Below, piece by piece: positions 53,319 through 62,464 of a stretch of DNA of 64,000 bases. The notes under the pieces were generated by a model. It was not told where the DNA came from, made no database searches, and saw nothing but the letters and a program-made list of their open reading frames with translations. Numbering within the stretch: position 1 is the stretch's first letter; each line of letters starts with the position of its first letter. The position numbers and the translations under genes are program-made. This DNA is from Flavobacterium piscinae (lineage in GTDB: Bacteria > Bacteroidota > Bacteroidia > Flavobacteriales > Flavobacteriaceae): positions 186,001-250,000 of the forward strand of contig NZ_SBKQ01000001.1 of NCBI RefSeq assembly GCF_004122145.1, given 5' to 3'.

Positions 53319-55613
53319 TTATTGTTTAATAATTTTATTGACTAGTTTTTGATTTGATGTCGTAATCACCTCCACCAAATAAATTCCATGATTAAAACTT
53401 GAAACATCAACCGAATTTGAGTTTAAGTTCAAATTTTCTTTGTAATAAATTCTTTTTCCAACCATATCAAAAATCGAAATTCGTTGAATTGAATCATTTC
53501 CATTTAGTTGAATTTGAAAAGAATCTTTCACTGGATTTGGATACAAAACCATTGTAGAAACAGAAAAATCCGCAAGCGATAAATTTTCTACGAACTCAGT
53601 TTCTGAGGTATTGGTTATAATAGGCGGATTATAATCAAAATAAATTTCTGCTGTATTTTCAATCACATCACCAATTTCAAATCCCGGTTTTGGTTTGATT
53701 TTAAAGTGAACAAAACCTTGGCTTAATTGAGCATTTTCTATAGTTGGTGGTAAATCAATGTCGAAGAAATTCCAAACCAATTGATTTTCTGTTTTTCTCA
53801 CATTATATTGATGACTTGCATTTAGCATTTCAAACGTTGTTTCATCTAAACCGTTTTCTAATGTATCTTCAATTCGAATGAATTCTGCAACGGCTGTTCC
53901 GGTATTTTCAAAACGAATAGTGTAGTATAGATAATCGTTTTCGGTAAAGTCTGCTAAAACAATTTTTCCACCATGCGATTCATTTTTGTCATTCGGATCA
54001 TAGGAACCAATTACAACTTGGGATAAAGCGAAGGTATTATTAGTTAAGTTGACCTCATTTTCAATCACTTCAACAGAAACCGAATTGGTTAAAACATCAC
54101 CTAAATTTACACTTGGTATAGTTGGCACTTGCATCGTAACAGTTATATAACGACTTTCAAATGGAGCCAAATCCCAATAGCTGTAATCAAATCCAGTAGC
54201 AGTTGGAACAACACTAATTTCAGATATACCTAGTATAGTAACATTATTATCTTTTGTAAAACTTATATTTCCAAAAGGAACACTAGTATAACTATTGTTA
54301 TTTATGACTATGGTATTTGTATAAGTGAATCCGGTTCTTGGCTGAGAATTTCCTATTAGTGTAACACTTACATCGGAATATGGTTGAATGGATGTGACTG
54401 GGAAATAGTACGTTGATGAGCCACTTCCTTCAGGAGCAGTAATATCTGAATATGATGTGGTTGATGAAAAATAAGCCGATAAAGCATTATTTACTTCAAA
54501 ACTAATGTCGTAATTGTTATCAGGATTAGGTTCAAAAATTGTGAAATTACCATTTACGGAATTTCCATAAATAGTTTCGCCAGAATCATTTATTTCATAA
54601 ACAAACGAACCGCTATTGAATAGTATTTCATCTTCTTCTTTTATACCATTATTATTTTCGTCCACAAAAGCAATTAAATTTAATTGTTCTGGACATTGAC
54701 CGTTATTGGTGCAATCCATTAAACAGAAATTCAAAGGTTGAGACCAACTACTTGCTTCAAAACCTGTTTGTCCAGAAATGCAAACTGAGCGAATGAAAAA
54801 TGAATAGCAAGTATTTTCAGCCAATCCAGTTAAGGTAAATGAAGAAGTTTGAGATGTAATAAAATCTGAATTACTTGGTTCATTTCCAAATGGCAAAACT
54901 GCAATTTGCCATGAAGTTGAATTTTCTGTAGCAGACCAACTTAATGTTAGTGAGGTTGATGTTAAGTTTGTTATTGACAAATCAGATGGAGGTAAACAGT
55001 TAGGCTCACAATTATTAGTATTTAATGTTAAAGTGTTAATAGAAATACATCCATTTTGTAATGATCTAACTCTAACATACAAGGTTTGAATTGGAAAGGC
55101 TATTGGTACATAGTTTGTAGGTTCGGTTATAGGGTTTGTATCGGATTGAGCATCAGATAAACTTTCATGAAGACTTAAAATAAAATAAATTCCTGTTAAT
55201 TCAGGATAAGGTTCTAATAAATTGTAAATTGCCAATTCAAAAGGGTCACACCAAAAAAGCTCTGAGGGAGTAAGATTTGGTGATTCAAGTACAATAAGGG
55301 CAAAAGATGTATACTCAATTTCACTGGTTTCATTATTTTCTACTCTTACATAAATTGTTTGAGAGTTAACACTAAAGAATGCATAGGGATTTGTTATTGC
55401 AGAAGTATTATTTTCTGCATCTGAAAGTGTTTCATGATAAGTTACAACATAATTGTTAGGATTAGAAACAGAACTCAAAATGATTGATTGATTAACTGTT
55501 AAGTTAAATATTGTGGCTCCATTTTGTTCACATTCGAATAAATCAGGTGGCGTAGTGATTTGAGCAAAAAAAGAATTCGACATCAGGAGAAGCAGAAGTA
55601 AAGTTTTTTTCAT
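53319..55613 (-). CDS. secreted protein with fibronectin-like and T9SS type A sorting domains
   Basis: A 764-residue exported protein (signal MKKTLLLLLLMSNSFFAQ) and paralogue of the gene at 50164. The first 200 residues have Ig-like/PKD-like strands; a fibronectin type III-like domain lies at about 205-295 (PPSDLSITNLTSTSLTLSW). The choice-of-anchor L domain of the paralogue is absent. The C-terminal 430 residues, from EQLNLIAFVDENNNGIKEED on, match the paralogue closely, including YDPNDKNESHGGKI and the T9SS type A tail (YPNPVKDSFQIQL). The pair probably arose by tandem duplication followed by domain gain or loss. Confidence 0.88.
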   Translation of the reverse strand: MKKTLLLLLLMSNSFFAQITTPPDLFECEQNGATIFNLTVNQSIILSSVSNPNNYVVTYHETLSDAENNTSAITNPYAFFSVNSQTIYVRVENNETSEIEYTSFALIVLESPNLTPSELFWCDPFELAIYNLLEPYPELTGIYFILSLHESLSDAQSDTNPITEPTNYVPIAFPIQTLYVRVRSLQNGCISINTLTLNTNNCEPNCLPPSDLSITNLTSTSLTLSWSATENSTSWQIAVLPFGNEPSNSDFITSQTSSFTLTGLAENTCYSFFIRSVCISGQTGFEASSWSQPLNFCLMDCTNNGQCPEQLNLIAFVDENNNGIKEEDEILFNSGSFVYEINDSGETIYGNSVNGNFTIFEPNPDNNYDISFEVNNALSAYFSSTTSYSDITAPEGSGSSTYYFPVTSIQPYSDVSVTLIGNSQPRTGFTYTNTIVINNNSYTSVPFGNISFTKDNNVTILGISEISVVPTATGFDYSYWDLAPFESRYITVTMQVPTIPSVNLGDVLTNSVSVEVIENEVNLTNNTFALSQVVIGSYDPNDKNESHGGKIVLADFTENDYLYYTIRFENTGTAVAEFIRIEDTLENGLDETTFEMLNASHQYNVRKTENQLVWNFFDIDLPPTIENAQLSQGFVHFKIKPKPGFEIGDVIENTAEIYFDYNPPIITNTSETEFVENLSLADFSVSTMVLYPNPVKDSFQIQLNGNDSIQRISIFDMVGKRIYYKENLNLNSNSVDVSSFNHGIYLVEVITTSNQKLVNKIIKQ

Positions 55614-55632
55614 TGTATTGGTTTTGGTTAAT

Positions 55633-55640
55633 CAAATATA
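55633..55640 (-). promoter_or_regulatory. -7 element of T9SS gene at 53319
   Basis: TATATTTG on the minus strand, 19 bases before the ATG, at the same relative place as the -7 element of the paralogue. Confidence 0.5.
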
Positions 55641-55692
55641 ATTGATTTATAGGTAATTGTGATTGTCTGATTGAGAATTCTTTGCTTTTGAA

Positions 55693-56916
55693 TTAGAATT
55701 TATTGATACTTTCACTCACTATAAACCCACACGTCCATGCATTTTGAAAATTAAATCCGCCCGTAATCGCATCAATGTTGAGAATTTCTCCGGCAAAATA
55801 GACGTTGGGAAGTAGTTTGCTTTCCATTGTTTTGAAATTAATTTCTTTTAAATCAATTCCGCCGGCGGTCACAAATTCTTCTTTAAATATACTTTTTCCA
55901 TTCACTTGAAATTGGCCATTAGTCAATTGCAAAGCCAAATTTTGAAGCTGTTTTTTAGATAAATCGGCCCACTTGGTTTCTAATGAAATTTCAGAAGCCA
56001 AAACCAAACTTTCCCACAATCGGTTGGGGAAATCAAAAGGTGATTTTTTGCCCACTACTTTTTTGGCGTGTTCCAATTTAAGTTCTTTCAACTGGTTTTC
56101 GGTTTCTTCCAAAGTAGCATCGTTCAACCAATTGACTTCCAAAATAAACTGATAATTTTTATCAAACAATTCACGTGCTCCCCAAGCGGAAAGTCGCAAA
56201 ATTCCCGGTCCGCTCATTCCCCAATGGGTAATCAAAAGTGGTCCTGAAGCCGAAAGTTTTGAGTCTTTTACTTTTACTGAAGCAAAAGCTGAAACCCCCA
56301 TCAAATCCTTAATTCGTTTGTCTTTGATGTTAAAAGTAAATAATGAAGGAACTGGAGGAATAATCGTATGACCGAGTTTTTCAAGCATTTCCCAAATTTT
56401 AGGATTGCTCCCGGTGGTCATCACTAAATTTTCACAACGAAACGTTTGCTGATTGGTTTCCACTTTCCAACTATCCTCTGAACGGAAAATGGATTGCACA
56501 CTTTGTCCGGTGAGTATGTCTATTTTATGTTTTTTAGTAGTATTTAAAAAACAATCAATAATGGTTTGGGATGAATCGGAAACGGGAAACATTCTGCCGT
56601 CTTCTTCAATTTTTAATTCCACCCCATGTTTTTCAAACCATTCAATCGTGTCTCCGGAACAAAATTGATGAAAAGGGCCGCGTAATTCTTTTTCGCCACG
56701 CGGATAAAATTTCACTAAATCATTCGGAACAAAACACGCATGTGTTACATTGCATCTTCCGCCACCGGAGACGCGTACTTTTGTGAGCACTTCCTTACCG
56801 CGTTCTAAAATCGCAATTTTTAATCCCGAAGCTTCGGGAGAATTTTTTTCGGCGATGTTGATAGCCGTAAAAAAACCGGCTGCTCCACCACCTACAATCA
56901 GTACATCATACATCAA
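55693..56916 (-). CDS. HI0933/YhiN-family FAD-dependent oxidoreductase
   Basis: A 407-residue flavoprotein of the HI0933 (BaiN-like) family. The Rossmann FAD loop LIVGGGAAGFFTAINIAEK is at the N-terminus, then RVSGGGRCNVTH (the family's diagnostic motif), a middle MTTGSNPKIWEM segment and the C-terminal FAGEILNIDAITGGFN. Members are annotated as aminoacetone oxidase or flavoprotein; the substrate is unknown. Its ATG overlaps the stop of the upstream GDPD gene (4 bases, ATGA type), so both are one operon. A second ATG one codon later is equally possible. Confidence 0.92.
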   Translation of the reverse strand: MMYDVLIVGGGAAGFFTAINIAEKNSPEASGLKIAILERGKEVLTKVRVSGGGRCNVTHACFVPNDLVKFYPRGEKELRGPFHQFCSGDTIEWFEKHGVELKIEEDGRMFPVSDSSQTIIDCFLNTTKKHKIDILTGQSVQSIFRSEDSWKVETNQQTFRCENLVMTTGSNPKIWEMLEKLGHTIIPPVPSLFTFNIKDKRIKDLMGVSAFASVKVKDSKLSASGPLLITHWGMSGPGILRLSAWGARELFDKNYQFILEVNWLNDATLEETENQLKELKLEHAKKVVGKKSPFDFPNRLWESLVLASEISLETKWADLSKKQLQNLALQLTNGQFQVNGKSIFKEEFVTAGGIDLKEINFKTMESKLLPNVYFAGEILNIDAITGGFNFQNAWTCGFIVSESINKF

Positions 56917-57662
56917 TGTAATCTTTCGGGGAAATTACAAAAAATTCCATCTACTCCCAATTCGGTTACTGATTTTATGTCTTTTGGTTCGTTTACGGTA
57001 TAGGTGTAAATCTGAAAACCTTCGTCGTGAAGTTGTTGCGTATTTTCAATCGTTAAGGTTTTCCACCACGGATTGATAGCTACAGCTTTTAATTTTTTCC
57101 CGATTGCAATGGCGTCTAAAGGATTTTCTTCCGTTAATATTGCAATAGGAATTTGATTGTCTAATTTTCTCAAAGTTGCTAATTCATCCCATAAAAAACT
57201 GGAAATCACAAAATCTTCTTTTTTCCAACCTTTTTGAAAGTACTTTTCAAGTAGAGCTAATGTTGGTTTTGCAGTATTTTTTCCTTTTAATTCGAGGTTT
57301 AAAACAACTAATCGGTCAATTGTTTCGATTATTTCATCTAAGGTTGGAATGGGGTGATTTCCTTTCACTACCACTTTTTGTAATTCTTCTAAGGTGAAAT
57401 CTTCTATTTTTCCGGAAGTATCAGTAAGGGAATCCAACATTTCATCGTGAAAAACGACTAATTCGCCACTTTTTATCAAAAAAACATCAATTTCAATCAT
57501 ATCAACATTGAGCTCTAATGCTTTTTTTACCGAAGTAATGGTGTTTTCGGTTTCGTGACCCATGGCACCGCGATGACCTATATTCAGTGGTTTTTTCTCC
57601 ATTTTAGCACAACCTTGCATAAGTAAAGCTACTAGAACAAGTAAATAAAATTTTATATTCAT
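56913..57662 (-). CDS. glycerophosphodiester phosphodiesterase, lipoprotein
   Basis: A 249-residue GDPD-family enzyme, which cuts glycerophosphodiesters to glycerol 3-phosphate and an alcohol. Signal MNIKFYLLVLVALLMQGC with lipobox C18 places it on a membrane facing the periplasm. The TIM-barrel catalytic motifs are HRGAMGHETENT, EIDVFLIKSGELVVFHDEML and LNLELKG. ATG at 57662 is chosen because it exposes the lipobox; the frame to 57701 does not. Translationally coupled to the flavoprotein gene. Confidence 0.92.
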   Translation of the reverse strand: MNIKFYLLVLVALLMQGCAKMEKKPLNIGHRGAMGHETENTITSVKKALELNVDMIEIDVFLIKSGELVVFHDEMLDSLTDTSGKIEDFTLEELQKVVVKGNHPIPTLDEIIETIDRLVVLNLELKGKNTAKPTLALLEKYFQKGWKKEDFVISSFLWDELATLRKLDNQIPIAILTEENPLDAIAIGKKLKAVAINPWWKTLTIENTQQLHDEGFQIYTYTVNEPKDIKSVTELGVDGIFCNFPERLH

Positions 57663-57795
57663 CGGAAAAAATTTTTCGCAAAAATGAAAAATCAAATCCA
57701 ACTATTTAACAGTTATTATTAATATTAAGTAAATATTAATTTTGATAACTGATAAAACTTAGTTTTATTAACACTTGAGTACTAGTTATATAAAA

Positions 57796-60700
57796 TTAGA
57801 AATTAAATTTCATTCCAAACGCTATTCGTCCGCCATCGCTTGAATGAAAATAGGAAATGGTGGAAGAAATAACATTACTACTGTTTAACCACAACCCAAA
57901 ACCTGTTGATTGATGCCATTTAGAATTGCTTTCATTCGGAAACCAAACTCTACCATAATCAAATCCGATGAACGCCCCGTAGTTCATTGGTGCAAATGGG
58001 TTTTTAATTTGCCCAATGGCATACCGCAAATCAGAACCTTGAAAAGCCGCTGTTTTCCCTGAAAACCGATTGTCTCGAAAACCACGCAAATCATTGTCTC
58101 CTCCCAAACTAGCCGCTTGATAGAATTCGAAAGTATCACTGAAAAGCGATTTTCCTTTGAGAGTAGTCTCAAAAATCCATTGAGCGTCAGGTGTTAATCG
58201 GTAAACAAAGTTGGCAACTACTTCTGCAGAAGGGACTTGTCGGGAAAAATCTCCTAGATTCGCATTCCATTTTCCGGTAGCTTGAAAGCCCATTCCCAAC
58301 GAGGGGATAAACGGATTATCATAATTTTTATATTGATACGTTAATCCCACTCCGGCAAAATTTTGGTACGAAAATACGCGATTGTCCACTACTCCTGAAG
58401 TAATAAATCGGTCTGGCGTATTCTCCACTTTATACGCTTCAAAGTTGATGCGACCGGTAATGCTCGAGCTTTTGGTTTTTTGCCACAACAGTCCGGGACT
58501 CACTTTGTAAGACGCTATTCGAACCCGATTAAAATCAAATTCATCTGCCTCGTTTTGTGTTATATTGCCAAAGCCAAAAAAGTTTTGTACAAAATTTGAA
58601 CTGGTTGCTTGAGCATGAATAACCAAATCAAAATGTGAAAAAGCTCTTTTTACAATACCGGCATAACTCAATTCATACCCTTTTGTAGCGAAAAAATAAT
58701 TAGCATCTGCCGTATGTTTTTGTGAATACGGATTTCCCAAATAACCTTTTTTGGTAAAATCCAATCGAACACCTAATCGAATACCGTCATCCGGGTTAAA
58801 ACCAACCAGTGGAACACCGGTGAATTCGTCAAAATTTGGTTTTTTATAATTGTAGGTGTTTGTTTCGTAATCGTTTGAAAGTAAAACGGATGTTTTTTTG
58901 TCCACATTCAAAATGTTGTTGGTTTTAAAGTCGTGAATTTTAACTTTTTTTCCATTTTCAATGATATACGAATCTTGACTCAAACCACCAATCAATCTGA
59001 TTTTTATGGGATTGAATTCTTTTCCTTCCATACTGAATTCATCTTTTCCTTCTAAGCCAAAAAGCCAAATTTCTTTGGTTTGTTTTTTGGTAAATGTTTT
59101 TTCAAAAACAATGTTAGCAGGTGTTTTTTTGCCGTTATAAACCACTACCGAAGTTCTGCCGTTAGACAATCGATTTATCACAAAAACATCATCTTTCATC
59201 GTACCAACTACCACTGTTTTTTTGTTTAACAATTTTTGATAGTGTTGTGCGGTTTGATTTAATTTTTTAAGGCGATTTCTCAAATACAATTTGAGTTTGG
59301 TAGTCGTTTCGTCTTGCAATTCATAAGGCAATTGTAAAAAGGCTTTGTTAATTGCATCGTTGGTTAAATTTTCCTGTATAAATTTAGCTTGTTTTGCCCA
59401 TGCTTTTTCATCGATGTCCGATAAAAGAGCCAAATCCAATGCATAGACTTCTTTGTTAAATTTTTTTGCGTTTTTTGGGTTGTAGGTATACGAGTGCATT
59501 TGTCCCATAGCCGGAATACTTTTCAAAAGCCATAAAAAAGTACCGTCGTATTTTGCAAAAGCCTGATCACGGTTGAGCGGAATAGGCCGATAAATGGTTT
59601 TTCCTTTTTCTTGGTGAACGCTCCAACGCCAATTCTTCTCTTGTCTGTCCCAATCGCCGATGAGCATATCAAAAAGACGTGCTCGTAAGTAATTTTCTTG
59701 GTCTACCACATGATTTCTATCGGTTCTGATTTGATGTAACATTTCATCGGTGTCAATAATCGCAGTTGGTTTACCAAAAGAAGCCAGACTTTTTTGTGAA
59801 GAATTTACTTTTTCTGAAATATAATATAAATTGCCCCCAAAATCTTCATTATAATTGCCTAAACCATTTTGATTAGGGATATAAAATAATTTCGGTTGCG
59901 TTGAATTAATACCAATTGCAAGTGACAACTTTGATACAACTAAAGGCGTAAAAGGATGAATAGTCGTGAAATAATCCCTCAAAAAATCTTCCGAAAGAGC
60001 ATTTCTATCTTGATTTTTTTGCTTTTCATTCTTATAAGCTAATGATTTAAAAAAGGAAGAAGCATCTTTTTCAAGCGGAGTCATCACAAATTCTTTTCCG
60101 TTTTTATCTTTTAGTAAAAGAGAAATCGTTGTTCCTTCGTTGTCTAATCCAATGGGTTTTAAACCGCCATACAACGTGTCTAAACTAACCGTTCGTAAGG
60201 CAATCTCCTGTTTGTAATAGTTTTTATAATGTTTTCCCCAAAGGAATTGATACACATCGCTTTTTCGACTCACCGGTTTGCCAAAAATGGATCTTTTTAC
60301 AGTAGGTTCAAATTGTTTGGGATATTGCTGATGCTTTATATTTAGCTCCGGTTCTCTTATTTTTTGACGAAAAAGTAATCCTTCTTTTCGATTGGATGTG
60401 GTATAAAAGGAAACCGTAGAAGCTCCGTTTTCATACACATCGACCACAGCGTAGCCATATCCGCCATAGCTGAAATCATTAGGATTTACAGCTCTAGCCG
60501 GTGTATAATGTGCTCCAGAGCCACTGATAATTTGCTGAATACCGTCTTTGTTGATGTATTGTAAATTTTGTTCATGACCCGAAACTACGACTACGTGATT
60601 GTATTTTTGCACAATCGCTTTTATTCGGTCGGTCATTTCACGGTAGGAAGCATGTTGCAAATCATCAATTTTATAGCCGCTTGCTTTTCTGAACAGGTTA

Positions 60701-61500
60701 TAAAAACTTCCGGCAATTGGCAACGGAATGTTCTTTTCTAATGGAAAAAGTTGTTGGTTTAGCGAATACTGACCACCATAAATCCCGTTACTCAAAAGCG
60801 GATGGTGAATGGCTAAGAGGATTGTTTTTTCCTGATTTTCTAACAAATGACTGTCGAGTTCATCAAAAAACTGTTCACGGGTTTTAAGGCTGCATCCTTT
60901 GTTGATTTCGGTGTATTCATTCCAATCTTCCAGAAACCATTGTGAGTTGATGGCGACCAATTCTACTTCGTTACTCAACGAAACAAACTCGATTCCGCAC
61001 GCATTTTGAGGGATGAATTGACTTTCTTTTTTCTTGTATTTTGAAATAAAATTTTCTTGAGCCAAGAGGGAAGAAGTTGAATTTCCCCAATCGCTTTTGC
61101 CGGGAATAAAAAACACTTTCCCTTTAAATTTATCGGTTAAATTTAATTGTGTGGTAATTTTTTCCTCTGCTTTTGTTTTGTTTTGATTGAATCCGTTTAA
61201 CGGAAAAATGTTGTCGCCTAAAAAAAGTGCGGTACTGTTTTTTGACGCTCTTTCCAATCGTTTTTTAAAGTTGGAAAGGGTTGGAGTGGCTCCGTCATTT
61301 TGTGTATTCGCCGCATTTCCGGTTAAAAAAACAGAATACACAATGGTGGTGGTATCAAGTGATTGGTTGTTGTAAAACGAAGTGGCTTGACTGCCCAGTT
61401 GAGTTTTGTAGGAGGTGCAGGCGGATAGAAAACCCAAAAGCAACAAAGCTATTCCGTAACAACGCAGTTTGGAAATAATTTTGAACAGAAACAACTTCAT
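57796..61500 (-). CDS. metallophosphoesterase fused to outer-membrane beta-barrel
   Basis: A 1234-residue protein. It starts with a lipoprotein-type signal, MKLFLFKIISKLRCYGIALL then LLGFLSAC with C28, and a calcineurin-like phosphoesterase domain (about 45-370: LFLGDNIFP, the HHPLLSNGIYGGQY loop and SGHEQNLQYI). A roughly 550-residue middle region has no recognised domain (WDRQEKNWRW, RPIPLNRDQAF). The last 330 residues look like an Omp85/BamA-type or surface antigen barrel ending in aromatic F (RIAFGMKFNF). Homologues with this architecture occur in Flavobacteriia. It would be an outer-membrane protein with a periplasmic or surface phosphatase; substrate unknown. Confidence 0.82.
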   Translation of the reverse strand: MKLFLFKIISKLRCYGIALLLLGFLSACTSYKTQLGSQATSFYNNQSLDTTTIVYSVFLTGNAANTQNDGATPTLSNFKKRLERASKNSTALFLGDNIFPLNGFNQNKTKAEEKITTQLNLTDKFKGKVFFIPGKSDWGNSTSSLLAQENFISKYKKKESQFIPQNACGIEFVSLSNEVELVAINSQWFLEDWNEYTEINKGCSLKTREQFFDELDSHLLENQEKTILLAIHHPLLSNGIYGGQYSLNQQLFPLEKNIPLPIAGSFYNLFRKASGYKIDDLQHASYREMTDRIKAIVQKYNHVVVVSGHEQNLQYINKDGIQQIISGSGAHYTPARAVNPNDFSYGGYGYAVVDVYENGASTVSFYTTSNRKEGLLFRQKIREPELNIKHQQYPKQFEPTVKRSIFGKPVSRKSDVYQFLWGKHYKNYYKQEIALRTVSLDTLYGGLKPIGLDNEGTTISLLLKDKNGKEFVMTPLEKDASSFFKSLAYKNEKQKNQDRNALSEDFLRDYFTTIHPFTPLVVSKLSLAIGINSTQPKLFYIPNQNGLGNYNEDFGGNLYYISEKVNSSQKSLASFGKPTAIIDTDEMLHQIRTDRNHVVDQENYLRARLFDMLIGDWDRQEKNWRWSVHQEKGKTIYRPIPLNRDQAFAKYDGTFLWLLKSIPAMGQMHSYTYNPKNAKKFNKEVYALDLALLSDIDEKAWAKQAKFIQENLTNDAINKAFLQLPYELQDETTTKLKLYLRNRLKKLNQTAQHYQKLLNKKTVVVGTMKDDVFVINRLSNGRTSVVVYNGKKTPANIVFEKTFTKKQTKEIWLFGLEGKDEFSMEGKEFNPIKIRLIGGLSQDSYIIENGKKVKIHDFKTNNILNVDKKTSVLLSNDYETNTYNYKKPNFDEFTGVPLVGFNPDDGIRLGVRLDFTKKGYLGNPYSQKHTADANYFFATKGYELSYAGIVKRAFSHFDLVIHAQATSSNFVQNFFGFGNITQNEADEFDFNRVRIASYKVSPGLLWQKTKSSSITGRINFEAYKVENTPDRFITSGVVDNRVFSYQNFAGVGLTYQYKNYDNPFIPSLGMGFQATGKWNANLGDFSRQVPSAEVVANFVYRLTPDAQWIFETTLKGKSLFSDTFEFYQAASLGGDNDLRGFRDNRFSGKTAAFQGSDLRYAIGQIKNPFAPMNYGAFIGFDYGRVWFPNESNSKWHQSTGFGLWLNSSNVISSTISYFHSSDGGRIAFGMKFNF

Positions 61501-61595
61501 TAAAGGTTATTTTGGGTTTGTCAAATATAAGCAATTACCGATTGATTTTTCATGTTGCATAAAATCTTAGCCTTTTTGCTTTTAGTTGTAACGTT

Positions 61596-61817
61596 TTAAT
61601 GAGGGATATCGTATTTTGTGTTGACAGAGCAGTAATTTATACTTTTGCAATAAGCCTTGTTAGAGTAAAAATCAATACATCTTGTCTGGCAATTTTTGCA
61701 ATAATATTATTGCTTTCTGTTTTTTGTAAAGCCGTTTTTAATAATCTCATTGGATTTACAATTAGGACAAATTCCTGTATCACTAACTTTGCAACACGTG
61801 GTATCACTTTTCTTCAT
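61596..61817 (-). pseudogene. remnant of IS1-family transposase (InsA zinc-ribbon end)
   Basis: On the minus strand from ATG 61817 the frame reads MKKSDTTCC..., then CPNCKSNEIIKNGFTKNRKQ, an in-frame TAA, and YYCKNCQTRCIDFYSNKAY. The two CxxC pairs and the sequence around them are typical of the N-terminal zinc ribbon of IS1-like transposases. After about 70 codons the homology ends in frame-shifted text, with no helix-turn-helix or DDE domain. No terminal inverted repeats are seen. A dead fragment rather than a gene. Confidence 0.7.
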
Positions 61818-61848
61818 TATATTCGATTTAAGGCATTTTCAAATGTAA

Positions 61849-61876
61849 AAAAGGTAAGCAGTTAAGCTTACCTTTT
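61849..61876 (-). terminator. terminator downstream of putative immunity gene
   Basis: AAAAGGTAAGC / GCTTACCTTTT around AGTTAA; on the minus strand it is followed by TTTTTTAC. Lies about 95 bases after the stop at 61970. Confidence 0.75.
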
Positions 61877-61969
61877 GAGTATAAATTTTATTTAAGTATT
61901 GATTTACAAATAGTTAAGCTATGTCTTTTGATTAATCACTAACTTTGGAACAATACCTAAATTATAGAA

Positions 61970-62461
61970 TCAATCATAAGAGAACCATTTTTTTTTGAAA
62001 TCTATTAAAAAATTATTTTTATCAAATTTAAAATAATAGCTTACTCCACCATTCATTCTTCTCCAATATTCGTATTCAGACTCATTTGGTTTATTAAAAT
62101 GCTCTTCTCTTTTGTAAAACACCTCGAAGATTATCATATTTTCTACTTGAAATGAATTGAAAACAATAAAATTTGAATCATTTATATTATTACTATAATT
62201 TTCGAAAGATAAATATTTTTTGTTTTTATTATCTATTTCTAAATTTTTAATCTCAAACCTATTAATATTCAATTCTATATTATTTTTAGAAAAATAAATT
62301 GAAGGTTTAATTTTTTTGTCCAAAAGGTCGAGTCCTAGAAAATAATGAAAATCAGATATAATAGATTCATTCAATATTTTAACAATAATTTCTTGATTAG
62401 CGGTATTTTGAGAAAATATCACATTAGTGTATATTAAAAATGTCAGTAATACATATTTCAT
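61970..62461 (-). CDS. putative secreted immunity protein of the RHS toxin, unknown family
   Basis: A 163-residue protein with signal peptide MKYVLLTFLIYTNVIFSQ and no domain I recognise. The rest is Asn/Lys/Phe-rich with many beta-type segments, AT-rich even for this genome. It starts 3 bases after the stop of the RHS gene, so it is co-transcribed and probably translationally coupled. A small orphan gene immediately 3' of an RHS toxin is the usual place of the cognate immunity gene; this role is inferred from position only. Confidence 0.6.
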   Translation of the reverse strand: MKYVLLTFLIYTNVIFSQNTANQEIIVKILNESIISDFHYFLGLDLLDKKIKPSIYFSKNNIELNINRFEIKNLEIDNKNKKYLSFENYSNNINDSNFIVFNSFQVENMIIFEVFYKREEHFNKPNESEYEYWRRMNGGVSYYFKFDKNNFLIDFKKKWFSYD

Positions 62462-62464
62462 AAT

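Noticed and set aside
61599..61865. 88-codon plus-strand open frame
   Set aside because: It is the antisense of the IS1-like fragment, whose minus-strand translation shows two CxxC pairs; the plus-strand text resembles nothing known.
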